This document shows, piece by piece, positions 33,158 to 44,607 of a stretch of 64,000 nt of DNA; position 1 is the stretch's first letter; every line of letters begins with the position of its first letter. Below the pieces are notes generated by a model. The model ran no database searches and was not told the origin of the DNA. It saw only the letters and a program-made list of their open reading frames with translations. Source of the stretch: Persicaria tinctoria (taxonomy: Eukaryota; Streptophyta; Magnoliopsida; Caryophyllales; Polygonaceae); contig JBANSL010000004.1 of NCBI GenBank assembly GCA_037127255.1, positions 51,223,702 to 51,287,701 on the forward strand. The letters are read 5' to 3'. Position numbers and translations under genes: made by a program.

Positions 33158-33160
<3 letters not shown>

Positions 33161-33210
<50 letters not shown>
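33161..33210. repeat. (TA)n tract between E1 and E2
   Basis: Fifty bases of pure TA separate the right end of E1 from the left end of E2. Confidence 0.95.
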
Positions 33211-33214
<4 letters not shown>

Positions 33215-33939
33215 GTGGTTCTGGTGTTCACAACCCTTAGGGTGTACCTTGTACACAAATATCATCCATTGATCTTAGTGGAATTGAGGGTCTAGATTTT
33301 GCCGCGTGTATGGGTGATTTAAAAAAAAATCATTCTTCAACCCAAATTTGGGGGAGTGACGCGCGTGTGCAAAAGGTAAATTAAAACCTAATCTGGTCTT
33401 CTTCCTCACGTTGTTTCAACACAAATTCCACAACACACAGATCCGGCGGAGGTGCACAGGGCCGATTGGATTCATCTGGTGGTTGAGCGCCTCCCGTGCC
33501 ATCGAGCCTCCTTCCATGGCTTCCTCTCTCACTCGATTCCTTCCTTTCGATCTTAATCTCTTCACTCCTAGTTGTTTTCAGATCCGAGAATGGGAAAACT
33601 CTCATGGTCGTCGCTCCTTCTTCATCCTTCGAACTTCCATTCCATGGATGCCCTCTCTCTCCCTTTGTCTCGTCCTCGCTATGTCGACCACCACATTGTC
33701 GACTCCGAGCGGCACCGTCAGAAACATCTGACGTCGATAGGCTCTGAAGATCGAAGCCGATATCAGAGAGAGTGACCATTGCTGAGGTCTGGTTTGGTGT
33801 TGAAGCCGATAACGGAGGGAGTGACCGTCGCCGAGTTCACCTTCGGCGTGAATACCATATCCCGTCAGATTTGTGGTTGAAGCCGAGCGGTGGGTGGGGA
33901 GAGGGTGGGTGGGTATTAGGCGGGGTATCGTTAACCCGA

Positions 33940-35400
33940 ATCTCGCATTATTCGGTGGAAAATTTAGTATTATTCAGACGTATGTGCCTTCTCTATTTGT
34001 ATTTGATGATTTGCTTAATCAATTTTTAGTTATAATCAATTCTCCATTTGATTTATAGTAGCTGATTGTTGAGATTGATTCTCCATTGGATTTGGAGTTT
34101 CTGATTTGCGGAATCAATTTGTTGCACATAGGGTATTCAATCCATTGGAAAAAAGGGATTAGCTATGTGATTTTTTTTAAAATTCAGGGTTAGAGTAGTT
34201 GTAAATCAGTAATGTGTTCAATTTCAAGTTATATTGAATTGAATGCCCACCAACTGCTTTATTGTACGTGTGTTTTTTTTACTTGCATTATTCATCTATG
34301 AAGAAGATGAAAGAAATCCATGTTGATGGTCAAGTTAGGTTTTCTCAACATTGTCAATTATTCATAGGTATGTGTCGGTTTTTTGTTACTTGTGGTAATG
34401 ATTTGGTAAATTATTCGGTGAAATTTGATTCATTATTCGTAAGGATATGAAGTCTTTGGTTTGAGGAACAACATGAAAAACATTCATCGCACGAGTATAA
34501 TTACACGAACTAAACATTATTCGATAAAATGTAAAGCATTATTCGTTGAAATACAAAGTATTATTCGTAAAAATCATAAGTATTGTTTAAGGATTTTGAT
34601 TTTCTTTTACCTGATGGAAAAAAAAACATTATTCGGTAGCATGTGAGAAATTATTCATTGGAATTGGTAAATTTTGATTTGAACTGAATGTAAAAGGATA
34701 ACATAACATTATTCGATGGAATGCAAAACATTATTCGGTGGAATTGTTCCAATTTTTAAAATTGATTTAGATAGGCAATATCAAAAAAAATGTGAAATCT
34801 TTATAACATTATTTGGAATGGCCAAATCTTTATAACAAAAAATTAATTTACAATTATTTAAGGGGATAGGTACCATTATTGATTTTTTTGGATACACTAA
34901 CGATTTAAAAAAAAACATATATAACAAGTGCTTCACAAATTCAAATTCACCACCATCCTCTTTGGTAATTTCACTGAATAATGTTTCAAATGCTACCGAA
35001 TAATGTTACGTTATCTCTTTATATCCAGCTCATTTCAAAATTTATCAATTCTACTGAATAATTTACCGCATGCTACAGAATAAGGTTTTGTTTGAATAAT
35101 GCTTCATTTTTCACCGAATATTGTTTCACATTTCACTGAATAATGTTTAGTTGTGTAATTATACTTATGCGATGAATAAATTTTTTATGTTGTACATCAA
35201 CCCAACAACTCCATATACGGACAAATAATGAATCGGATTTCACCGAATCATTGACCAACTCATTAATACTAGTCACTAAAATTCGACACATTCGTCTGAA
35301 TAATTGATAAATAATTAATCAAATTATGCCTACATTCGACTAAAAATCAATACATTTGTTTGAATAATTTGTCGTTTTCCCCCCAAATAATGCTACAATT
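33940..35400. repeat. ATTATTCG array, 22-bp phased, inverting at mid-element
   Basis: In the left half ATTATTCG is in direct orientation (for example 34516, 34538, 34560, exactly 22 bp apart). In the right half, after about 34960, it appears as CGAATAAT or GAATAATG, again with 22-bp steps. The two halves are loosely symmetrical about 34880. Confidence 0.85.
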
Positions 35401-35511
35401 TAAGAAAGACAAGTATCAAGGAAGAAGCCAAGAAAAGTGTTGCAACAAGTGATGTTTGAAATGTGCATACTGTTGAACAAGGCAAGGGTTTGAAATTTGA
35501 GAACTGATTCC

Positions 35512-35799
35512 TCAATATTTGCAACGGCATGGACAAGGCGTGGGGATATCCTTCAACAAAAACTGCTTCAGGCTGGGGAGATTAATGCCTTCGTCGTAGA
35601 GGAATTCAATGGTCGTAAAGTAAGGGAAGCCAAGATCGAAATTGATCATCTCCGTCTCCACGGAAGGGACAACCGTGTCGATAATGTTGTAGAACGTGCT
35701 GGCCGTGAACGTCAATTCCTTCACCCATGATAATTGCTCGTCCCTCGGCATGTCCACGCTAATGCTCCTCGTCTCCGACGAAGGATCTACACAACACAA
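35512..35799 (-). CDS. Unrecognised ORF in E2, possibly a captured host exon
   Basis: This 95-residue frame on the minus strand has balanced composition, with SISVDMPRDEQLSWVKELTF, FYNIIDTVVPSVETEMI and FDLGFPYFTTIEFLYDEG. It looks more protein-like than its surroundings, and a following stretch to about 36340 on the plus strand is GC-rich. I do not recognise a family. It ends at a stop directly before AT-rich array sequence, so it is probably a fragment. Confidence 0.3.
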   Translation of the reverse strand: MCCVDPSSETRSISVDMPRDEQLSWVKELTFTASTFYNIIDTVVPSVETEMINFDLGFPYFTTIEFLYDEGINLPSLKQFLLKDIPTPCPCRCKY

Positions 35800-36500
35800 A
35801 TCTACCGATTTCCGATCAGATCGAACAAAATCATCATAATTGAACCTCTAATACTTTTCCAAAACAATATAGAGAAATAGACCTCAAGAAGCACAACCAA
35901 ACATGAAACTTGAAACCCTAAAAAACCACAAGCGAAAGCAGAACAAATCCCGGGAAGAATGTGAATTGAAATACCAAAATTTTCAAATTAGGGTTGGAAG
36001 AATGTGAATCCAAGATACAAAGCCAAATTCATGCAGGTATTGTAGGTTTCGGTGAATTTCGGAAGAGCTGGACAAGCGGGTGGTGACGCCGCCGCTTTGG
36101 TCACGCCGCCGCCGGTTTTGATTTTGAACCATCATATTCCCTTCCTCGCTCTTTGTTGTTCGAGAAACAAGTCACCGGCGATTTCAGATGGCCGGAGATG
36201 GGGCGGTGGTGAAGCGCCAGCGGTTTCAGGGTCGGAATGGTGGTCACCCAGATTGAAGGTTCTACCGCCCTTCTCTCCTGTGCATCTCAAGGAGAGAGTG
36301 AGGAATGTTTCTCACGCACAAGGGGGAGAGTGGAGGAGTTTGTATATGTGGGTCCTACTATTTTTTATTTTAAAAAATCAAAAAATCCGAATTAATCTCG
36401 TCCTTTGATTTCATTTATTCAATGGTCCAGATCTGTGTACAAGGTACACCCTAAGACTTGTGAACAAAAGATCCATACTATATATATATATATATATATT

Positions 36501-36984
36501 CTTTTAAAATAATCGTGTCGTGTCGGATACCTGATAACACTAAAGGGTCGATCCGTATACTAACCGAAAATCCGGTAATTTTAAGGTGTCGTGTCCTGTT
36601 CGTGTCGTATCTTATTCGTGACGTAATTGTAAGGTGTCGTGTCCTCTTGTTATCGTGATGTATCAGTCGTGTCGTATTTTTCTGCACACCCCTAATTATT
36701 TATTAATTATTTATTTTCCAGATTATTTAATTACTTAATTGTTTAATAAATTAAATTGATTGATTGAAGTTATTTAAATGGTTAGAATTAAAGTATATTA
36801 TTTGAAATATTTATCAAGCGTCAGAATTTATTTAAAATATTAGAATAAAGGTTTTGAAATATACCAACTTATGCCGCGATTATTTTAAAAGTGTAATATG
36901 GTGAACTTGGTTTAAAATTTAAATGTTCAAATGTTTTAATATCAGAATTTGGTACTGTTTTACTTTAGAATAGATTATTTTAGC
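36501..36984. other. Non-coding, with a possible hAT end
   Basis: GTCGTGTC motifs recur between 36510 and 36680 and end at TTCTGCACACCCCTAA, which resembles one end of a hAT-type MITE; I could not find the other end. From 36690 to 36984 the sequence is AT-rich and featureless. Confidence 0.4.
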
Positions 36985-39900
36985 TAACATCTTGAACGAA
37001 TATAAGACCAATTAAATCATTTACAACAAAACATGGCAATATCCTTTATGACAACGACACCATTACTGATCAAATCACAAATGAGCTTTCGGAAAGATTT
37101 ATAGGTACGCATCAAAATCAAGTTAACCCAGGAGATGTTTGGAACATCCAACCTCAAATAACATCAGAGGAAAACCGAAACCTAATATCTCAACCGACTA
37201 CAGCTGAAATCAAAACTACTATATTTGAAATGGCAGAAGACAAATCCCCCGGCCCGGATGGATTCCCCCCAGAATTCTATAAAAAATACTGGCATATAGT
37301 AGGACCCTCTTGTTGTAAAGCAGTCAAAGCTTTCTTCCACTCAGGACAGTTATTGTCGGAAATAAACAAAACCTTTATTGCTCTAATCCCCAAAACTGAT
37401 AACCCTACCACAATCAACCATTACAGGCCAATCAGTTTATTTAACACCATTTACAAAGTAATCACAAAAATTCTGGCTAACAGGCTGAAACCTATTCTCC
37501 CCAAGCTCATCAACCCTTTTCAAGGCGCCTTTGTAGAAGGGAGATCCATTCAGGATAATAAATTAATAGCTCATGAAATATTCCATAGCTTTCATTAGAA
37601 AAAAAGGAAAAGCTCGCTGGATGACATTAAAACTCGACATGGAAAAAGCATACGATAAAGTCAACTGGAGCTACATCAAAGCGGTTCTTCATAAGTTTGA
37701 TTTCCATCCTCTATGGATCAACTGGGTTATGACGTGTCTCACAACTTCCTCCTTCTCAATTCTAGTTAACAATTGTCCAGGTAAACAATTTAAGCCTAAC
37801 AGGGGAATTCGCCAAGGAGACCCACTTGCACCCTACATCTTTGTGTTAGTAATGGAAGGTCTAGCGAGAGAACTGCACAAGGAAGCTTTGCAAGAGGATG
37901 CGCTAATCGGAATCAAACTCACCAAAAATGGTAACCCTATACCTTTCCTTACTTTTGCAGACGACACGATTATTTTTGCTAAAGCTGCGCATACTAGTCT
38001 AAATACCATTCAGAATATGATAAACAACTTCTCCAACCTTTCGGGCCTCACTATTAATTATAGAAAAAGTTATCTCCAATGCTCTAAGAATGTAAACGAA
38101 AACCTAGCAAGAGACCTTGCTCAAAGTATGAGAATCCCAATCTCGAGTACTCTTGAAAAATATCTAGGTATTCCGATAATCAACGGCCGAATCAAAAACT
38201 CGGTTTTTGAGGAAGCCATCCAAAATCTTAAAAAACAATTGTCCAAATGGAAAGCCTCGAATCTGTCTCAAGCAGGCAGAGCTATCTTAATTCAAGCCAA
38301 TCTAAGTTCTAAAACTAACTACTTGATGCAAAATTTTTTGCTCCCTAAAGGAATTCTTAACCAAATAGACCAAATAAACAAAAATTTCTTCTGGAATAAA
38401 CTTCACTCGGAGAGATACACCCCTCTAATAAGCTGGGATAACATTTGTAAGAGTAAAGCCCAAGGTGGATTGGGCATTCGAAAAGCCGAAGACCTAAATA
38501 TAAACCTCCAGTTTAAATTACTTTGGAAACTTTACACTAATGAAGATAATATTTGGGTTAGAGTTATCAAAGAAAAATATTTGCATGATAGCAACATCAG
38601 GGACCAACCAAATCAAGCCACCTCTTGGCAATTTGGTAGACTTTTATCTCTTAGAGAAAATTTTGAGAAAGGTCTCCTTTGGATTATAGGAGACGGAAAC
38701 CTCATAAATATTTGGAATGACCCTTGGGTTCCCAATAAAAAAACTTAAAAACTACATGGGTAACAATGACCCGAACATGAAAGTTAGTCACCTCTTTACC
38801 CCTCAAAAGCTTTGGAATAAGCCTCTCATTCAGAGTCTTTTCCCTCAAAATATAGCTGACTGTATTTTATCCCTCAACATCCCAACATGGCAATCTCAGG
38901 ATAAGCTAATTTGGGCACCTAATCCTACAGGAAAATTCACCACCAAATCTGCTAAGAAAATTACCATCACCCATGACCACAACATAGAAAACCATAACTG
39001 GATCTGGAACCTAAACCTCCCTCCTCGCCTTAAAAACCTAGTATGGAAAATTAAAGTAGATGCTCTACCCACGACCAACAGGCTTAATAGGTACATCAAC
39101 AGAGTACCAAACACCTGTTCCTTATGTAACCTCGGAAATGAGGATGCCACTCACCTCTTTACGGAGTGCTCCTTTGCTAAAGAACTAATAGCCCAGTTCG
39201 AACGAGCAACAGGTAAGTTCTTTCGCAACCTCTCCTTGCAAGGTTCCCTGTGTAACACCACTAATCAAATCAACCATGCAAATCAATTCTTCGAAGATCT
39301 AGTGGTTATTTGGGAAGTTATCTGGGAAACTAGAAACAAGTTAATTTTTAAACACACAAACCCTGACACTTTTGGTAACTTGATGAAACGGATTAATAAA
39401 AATATCCAGGACTGGCAAGAAACTTATCCCAAGAGTATTAATAAAGATATCAATAAGAGGAAAAAAAGGTCTAAATCTAAATGGACTAGACAAGAAGGAG
39501 CCATCTACAAGATTAACGTAGATGGTTCCGTCAAACCCACCGGCATTAGTCAGGTGGGCGGAATCATTCGTGATTCTAGGGGCCATGTTACTGAGATCTT
39601 CTACAAGGAAGTAGATCAAGGTACAATTATTCAAACTGAAGCAGCAGCAGTTCTAATAGGGATGAAGACAGCTCGAAGATTAGGCTTGAACAAGATTGTT
39701 GTAGAAGGAGACAACCAAGAGCTGATGAGAATTCTCTCAAAAGGAAAAGACAGCAGATGGGAGATTATGCGCCAGACAGAAGAAATCAAGATCATGGAAG
39801 CAGACTTCGAAAAGGTTGAATTCAATCACATCTACAGAGAAGCGAACAAAGTTGCAGATTATATAGCCACTAGGGGTATCATTAGTGATAGATTTACAAT

Positions 39901-40007
39901 CCCTTTTAATAGGGAACTTTGTACCATCATCCGTCAGGATGATCCCGGAGCGCGTTTACATTCTTTGTAAATAGCTCCGACTGTTTGCCTACTGTAAAAA
40001 AAAAAAA
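36985..40007 (+). mobile_element. 5'-truncated L1-type LINE with RNase H
   Basis: The coding region begins inside ORF2 near 37008 (RPIKSF...DNDTITDQITNEL) and ends at the stop 39968-39970. An A12 or A13 run at about 39995-40007 follows a short 3' untranslated region and fits a poly(A) tail. The endonuclease is absent, as expected for a LINE copy truncated at its 5' end. I could not identify the target duplication. Confidence 0.85.
37008..39970 (+). pseudogene. LINE ORF2: reverse transcriptase, zinc finger, RNase H
   Basis: The frame passes through three phases. Reverse transcriptase spans about 37230-38200 with DKSPGPDGFPPEFYKKYW, INHYRPISLFNTIYKVI, LKLDMEKAYDKVNW, NRGIRQGDPLAPYIF and the catalytic FADDTIIFA. 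A zf-RVT segment follows near 39000-39180 (LPPRLKNLVWKIKVDALPT, CSLCNLGNEDATHLFTEC). RNase H near 39500-39850 has INVDGSVKPTGISQVGGII and, from 39610, QTEAAAVLIGMKTA and YREANKVADYIA. Breaks are few: a nonsense TAG at about 37596 and two one-base gains, each in a run of seven A (near 37600 and 38740). It is otherwise well preserved. Confidence 0.88.
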
Positions 40008-40029
40008 ATTCTTAAATATTGTACCCGGA

Positions 40030-40063
40030 GCTAAAGTGACAAGTTTTCGCGAACGGAGGGAGT
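40030..40063. repeat. Stowaway-type MITE end, isolated
   Basis: AAGTTTTCGCGAACGGAGGGAG followed by TA matches the right ends of the 28-kb MITEs. No partner end is visible to the left, where the LINE lies. Confidence 0.6.
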
Positions 40064-40069
40064 AGTAAG

Positions 40070-40325
40070 TTCTTTTAAATTATATGAATTGAGTGTAGCA
40101 ATAAATGGACCATGTATGTGCATTAGACTTAGACTTAAGATGTTAATTAATAATTCCTAGGTGACTTGTGAGCTGTTGGACTCTTTGCTTGTTTGCTTTC
40201 AACTTTGCTCATTCCAGGTAAGTTCTCTGGGACTTACTCAAGAATTTGGACTCTCATGCCTGAGTGTCCTGTAATATGTTAGGTGCAAGCATCCTGCATT
40301 CATGTAGTAGAATGCTTCCACCGGT
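40070..40325. repeat. LTR-like fragment, left piece
   Basis: CCAGGTAAGTTCTCTGGGACT and the following 100 bp resemble 24820-24930. The homologous right piece lies at 45245, beyond two LINEs. Confidence 0.55.
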
Positions 40326-40334
40326 GATAAGATT

Positions 40335-43300
40335 GGTGTGTGTTTTGTCTATGGATTACACTTGGTAGTCCAAAGAAGAGGTATGTGGTCGAGTGTCTCT
40401 AACACTTTATGCAGCCTCCCTATGCCTTGGATGGTGCTCGGGGACTTTAATTGTGTCATGAGGCATGATGAAAGAATGAATGCAGAGCCAGTTACAATAT
40501 ATAAATGTCGTGACTTACTTTAGGCATGTGACAAGCTTGGTCTTGAGGATGCGCCCTACACAAGCTCCAACAAGTTCACTTGGTTCAAAGGAGGGAAATG
40601 GAGAAAAATAGACCGGGTACTTCTTAACCATGATTGGATTAATCATAATATCTATTGTCATGTGAATTATCCCGACTTGTGGGGCCTCTTTGACCACAAG
40701 CCAACTATTATTTCTCTTTATAGGAAAGAAGAAAGGAAGAAGCCCACCTTCAAGTACTTGAACATGTGGAGTGAGCATGGTAAGTTTGGAGATCTTGTAA
40801 AGGAGAATTGGAATGGATCTTGGAGAGGATCCTATCAATTTCGACTTTGCAAACTCCTAAAAAAGCTTAAGGGCCGCTGAAATCCTTGAATGCAAAGGAC
40901 TCTGGTCATATTTCGTCTAAGGCAAAGGAGGCAAACAAAGCTCTAAACATTGCCGCGGAAGAGGCTTGTCAAGATCCGGAAAATTCAGCAACTTGGGAGG
41001 CTTTAAGAAGGGCAAAAATGAAGGCGGAGAGGCTCAACAAAGCGGAATACAACTTCCTTAGGCAACTTTCCAAAGCTAAGTACTCCCTTCATAGTGATCA
41101 ATGCAATAAATACTTCCATTCTCTTATGAAATTCAATAGACACAAGAACCATATCGTGTCAATTCTTAAGAGGGATGGTACTATTTCTAAATCGTCCAAG
41201 GAAGTTGATAGTGAATTTGTGGAATACTACAAGGAGTTTCTCGGCTTTGCATATTCTATGGAAGATGTTGATCCATCTTGGTTTGCTAGAGAAGCTATGG
41301 TAAGGGAGGAGGACAAGGAGATGCTCATTGCTTCGGTGTCAAATGAGGAGAGTAAAACAACCTTTTGGGCGATTGGTGAGGATAAGGCTCCCGGTCCGAA
41401 TGGATACACTTCGAATTTTTTCAAGAAAACATGGGGGATAATCGGAGGTGAGCTTTGCACAGCAGTTAAAAAGTTCTTCCAAAATGGAGTCCTCTTGAAG
41501 CAACTCAACCACACAGTAGTGAGCTTGATTCCAAAAGTCGATGATGCTAACCAAGTAAGTAACTTTCGACCCATCTCTTGTTGCAATATGCTTTATAAGG
41601 TGATATCTAAAATCATTACTACTAGAGTTGGGTCTTGTTTCAGTTACTTGGTTGATCATTCTCAATCGACTTTTGTGCCGGAAAGGTTAATGTCGGACAA
41701 CATCTTCTTAGTTAAAGAGCTTCTCCGAAGGTATAATGTGAAAATGGATACTCGTAGGTGTTTTCTTAATGTTGATCTTGCTAAAGCCTATTATACCCTT
41801 TCTTGGTAGTTTCTTGAATTTACTTTGCATGAGATTGGTTTGCCTCCTATGTTTAGTGTTGGGTCATGGAATGTGTCTCATATACTTCTTTTTCCATTAA
41901 GATTAATAATGAGATGCATGGGCTATTTGACAGGAAAAAGGGTATTCGTCAAGGAGACCCTCTGACCCCCCCCCCCCTCTTTTTGTTATTGCCATAGAAT
42001 TTTTCACTAGGCTTGTGAAGGCGGAAACTAGCAAACTGGGCTTCAACTTCCACCAAAATTGTGACAAAGTTAGGCTTACACACCTTGTGTTTGCCGATGA
42101 CATTATCATGTTTTCGCACGGGGATGAAGCTTCGGTCAAGGTCTTGATTGGGTGCCTTCAAAAGTTTGAAAGTGTGTCCGGTCTCAAGGTGAATATGAGC
42201 AAATCGGTGGTGTTTCTAGCCTCGGTTCCTTAACATGAAGCGGTTGTGCTCAAGGAGATCACGAGCTTAAAAAATGGGGAGTTCATATTTCGCTACATAG
42301 GTGTGTCCATCAGCCCCCATGGGATCCGAGTTGCACATTACACGCCTCTCTTGCATTGCATTGGTAAGAATATAAAATTTTGAGCGGGTAAGCATCTCTC
42401 TTATGCAGGTCGAGGAATTGAGGGTTTTTGGCTTTCAGTTTTACCGGTCTCAGAGACAATTATTATAGCCCTCACAAGCCTTTGCCGCTCTTTCCTTTGG
42501 AGGTCCCCGAGAGTTAGATGGAGCAAGGTATCTCTCCCCAAGCAAAAAGGTGAACTCGGCCTCATAGATATCCAAATGTGGAACTTGGATTTCACGGCTA
42601 AGCACCTTTGGCATATCTATGAGAGGAAAGAAAGCATTTGGGTGAGGTGGGTGCACCACAAGTACCTCGTCGTGAGAAATATATATCGAGAATTGGGAGG
42701 CGCATAGGAGGGACTCTCCTCTCATCAAGGCCCTTATTGAGGTAAAGAATAAGATTTGTTCTATTTCTAACCTTGATGAGAAGTTTGATGATTGGTGTTG
42801 CGAAGACAAGTTCAAAGTCAAAAGAGCATATGAGGAACTTAGACAAAAAGAAGACAAGGTGCGGTGGTATAAGAAGGTTTGGGAAAGGGGCAATACTCCC
42901 AAGCATTTCTTTCATCCTATGGTTAACGACTTTGGGTAAGTTTCCTACCTTTGATAGGCTGTTTTCTATTGAATCTAACCATTGTTGCAAACTTTGTGAT
43001 GGGGATGAACTGCTTGAAACCCATGAGCACTTGTTCTTCGAGTGCCCTTACTCGAAGGAGATTTGGAGGAGAACCTAGGTCGTTTTTGGCATACCGGAGG
43101 AGGTCAACACTTTGGCTAGAGGGCTTAGATGGTTAAAGAGGCAAAGGAGAAAGAAGACTTGCAACATAAGAGCCAAGACCTATGCTTTTTCGGTAGCCAT
43201 TTACTTCACTTGGCATGCCCGGAACGCCAAGATTCATGACGACAACCACATCCCAGTGGAAGCCGTTGCCAAGATCATTGCCACCCATGTGTTTAGATTG

Positions 43301-43400
43301 CTCCATGCCTCCTTATCGGCTCATGATATTGAAAATATTAGATAAAACATCCCCATTGTTCTTGATGATGATTACCTTGTTCTTGATAATGATTACTTGA
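40335..43400 (+). pseudogene. L1-type LINE 2 (endonuclease, reverse transcriptase, zinc finger)
   Basis: The endonuclease end shows FVYGLHLVVQRRGMW, PWMVLGDFNCV, then KFTWFKGGKWRKIDRVL. A linker with KAEYNFLRQLSKAKYSLHSD follows. Reverse transcriptase at 41350-42230 has EDKAPGPNGYTSNFFKKTW, VSNFRPISCCNMLYKVISK, FLNVDLAKAYYTL, KKGIRQGDPL and FADDIIMFS. A zf-RVT piece near 42990 reads CKLCDGDELLETHEHLFFEC, and a C-terminal segment ends at 43345. No RNase H is visible. Stops and frameshifts are frequent; one frame break coincides with a run of 12 C at about 41965-41977. Confidence 0.85.
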
Positions 43401-44607
43401 TTTGTCTTGCATGTTTTTGGGGTGTGTCCTAGAGTATGCGAGCCTTCGAAGCATACGTGCTTCCGGGAACACTCCTTAGGTTTTGGTTGGGTGCTTTGTG
43501 TCTTTGAAGGGATGTGCGTCTTTGGAACAAACCCCCTTTATGTTTTATTGGTATGGCCTATGATACCTACGAGTCTTATGCACACCCTTGGTTTTTTTTT
43601 TTGGTGAACAAGACGAGAGCAAGCCCTCGATTAAATTAAAGATAACGGACTTCACAATAACAAGAAGGGGGGTAGTCCTCCCCCTTACATCATCCTCAAT
43701 AGTCTGAGTTACCTCCCTCGGAGGTTCCATTAAAACGTGTAAACCCAATGGAATAGAAAAGGCAAATTTAGCGATGGAGTCGGCGACAAAGTTCGCTTCC
43801 CTAAAGACCAATCGGAAATAGATGTCCAAATTCCTTTCGAGTAAGCCTTGGCATCGTACCACAAGCCTATATAAAGGATGACACTTTCTAGCTCCCTTCT
43901 TGATAAGAGATTCTGCCATAGTCGAGTCTGTTTCGACAATTACCCTATGGAATCCATGTGTTTCGATTGCTCCATGCCTCCTTCTCGGCTCATGAGATTG
44001 AAAATATTAGATAAAACATCCCCATTGTTCTTGATGATGATTACCTTGTTCTTGATGATGATTACTTGATTTGTCTTGCATGTTTTTGGGGTGTGTCCTA
44101 GAGTATGCGAGCCTTCAAAGCCTACGTGATTTTTAGGTTTTGGTTGGGTGCTTTGTGTCTTTGAAGGGATGCGCGTCTTTGGAACAAACCCCTTTTGTGT
44201 TTTATTGGGGTGGCCTATGAGACCTACGAGTCTTATGCACACCCTTGGTTTTTTTTTGGTGAACAAGACGAGAGCAAGCCCTCGATTAAATTAAAGATAA
44301 CGGAATACACAATAACAAGACGAAGGGTAGTCCTCCCCCTTACATCATCCTCAATAGTCTGAGTTACCTCCCTCGGAGGTTCCATTAAAACGTGTAAACC
44401 TAATGGAATAGAAAAGGCAAATTTAGCGAGGGAGTCGGCGACATCGTACCATAAGGCTATATAAGAGATTCTGCCATAGTCGGAAATGGATGTCCCAATT
44501 CCTTTCGAGTAAGCCTTGGCATCGTACCATAAGGCTATATAAAGGATGACATTTTCTAGCTCCCTTCTTGATAAGAGATTCTGCCATAGTCGAGTCTGTT
44601 TCGACAA
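43275..44607. repeat. Tandem duplication of about 665 bp across a LINE junction
   Basis: The segments 43275-43940 and 43941-44607 are near-identical. Each starts with the LINE 2 tail (CCATGTGTTTAGATTGCTCC or the GTTTCGATTG form) and passes through CATCCCCATTGTTCTTGATG. Each then crosses the T-run of LINE 3 and ends near GTCGAGTCTGTTTCGACAAT. The second copy has a smaller internal repeat of ATCGTACCATAAGGCTATAT. Confidence 0.85.

Larger units (their letters stand above)
30546..33160. mobile_element. (TA)n-bounded inverted-repeat element E1
   Basis: Terminal inverted repeats of about 65 bp start GGCAAAAGTTCAAATG and, at the right, GGGAAGAGTTAAAATG (inverted). Both arms contain TTAGGGTGTAAAATT and AAGGTGTAAAATT. 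The left junction is ATATATA after an (AC)n tract; the right is (TA)n. Long inverted repeats and TA-only flanks fit a Mutator-like element whose 9-bp target copy is lost in TA repeats, or a family that inserts into (TA)n. No transposase frame. The interior holds GTGCA arrays, a tRNA-like sequence and a GC-rich duplicated segment. Confidence 0.75.
33211..36478. mobile_element. (TA)n-bounded inverted-repeat element E2
   Basis: The inverted ends pair over about 55 bp: left GGGTGTGGTTC...TTCACAA...CTTAGGGTGTACC TTGTACACA; right, inverted, GTATGGATC...TTCACAAG...CTTAGGGTGTACCTTGTACACA. TA repeats flank both sides (33161-33210; 36479-36500). It shares the block CTTAGGGTGTA with the E1 ends. The interior has ATTATTCG arrays and GC-rich, host-like segments at 33420-33760 and 35500-36340. 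No transposase frame is present. Confidence 0.75.

Noticed and set aside
40030..40063. Complete Stowaway MITE beside the LINE
   Set aside because: Only one end is present; no inverted partner lies to the left.
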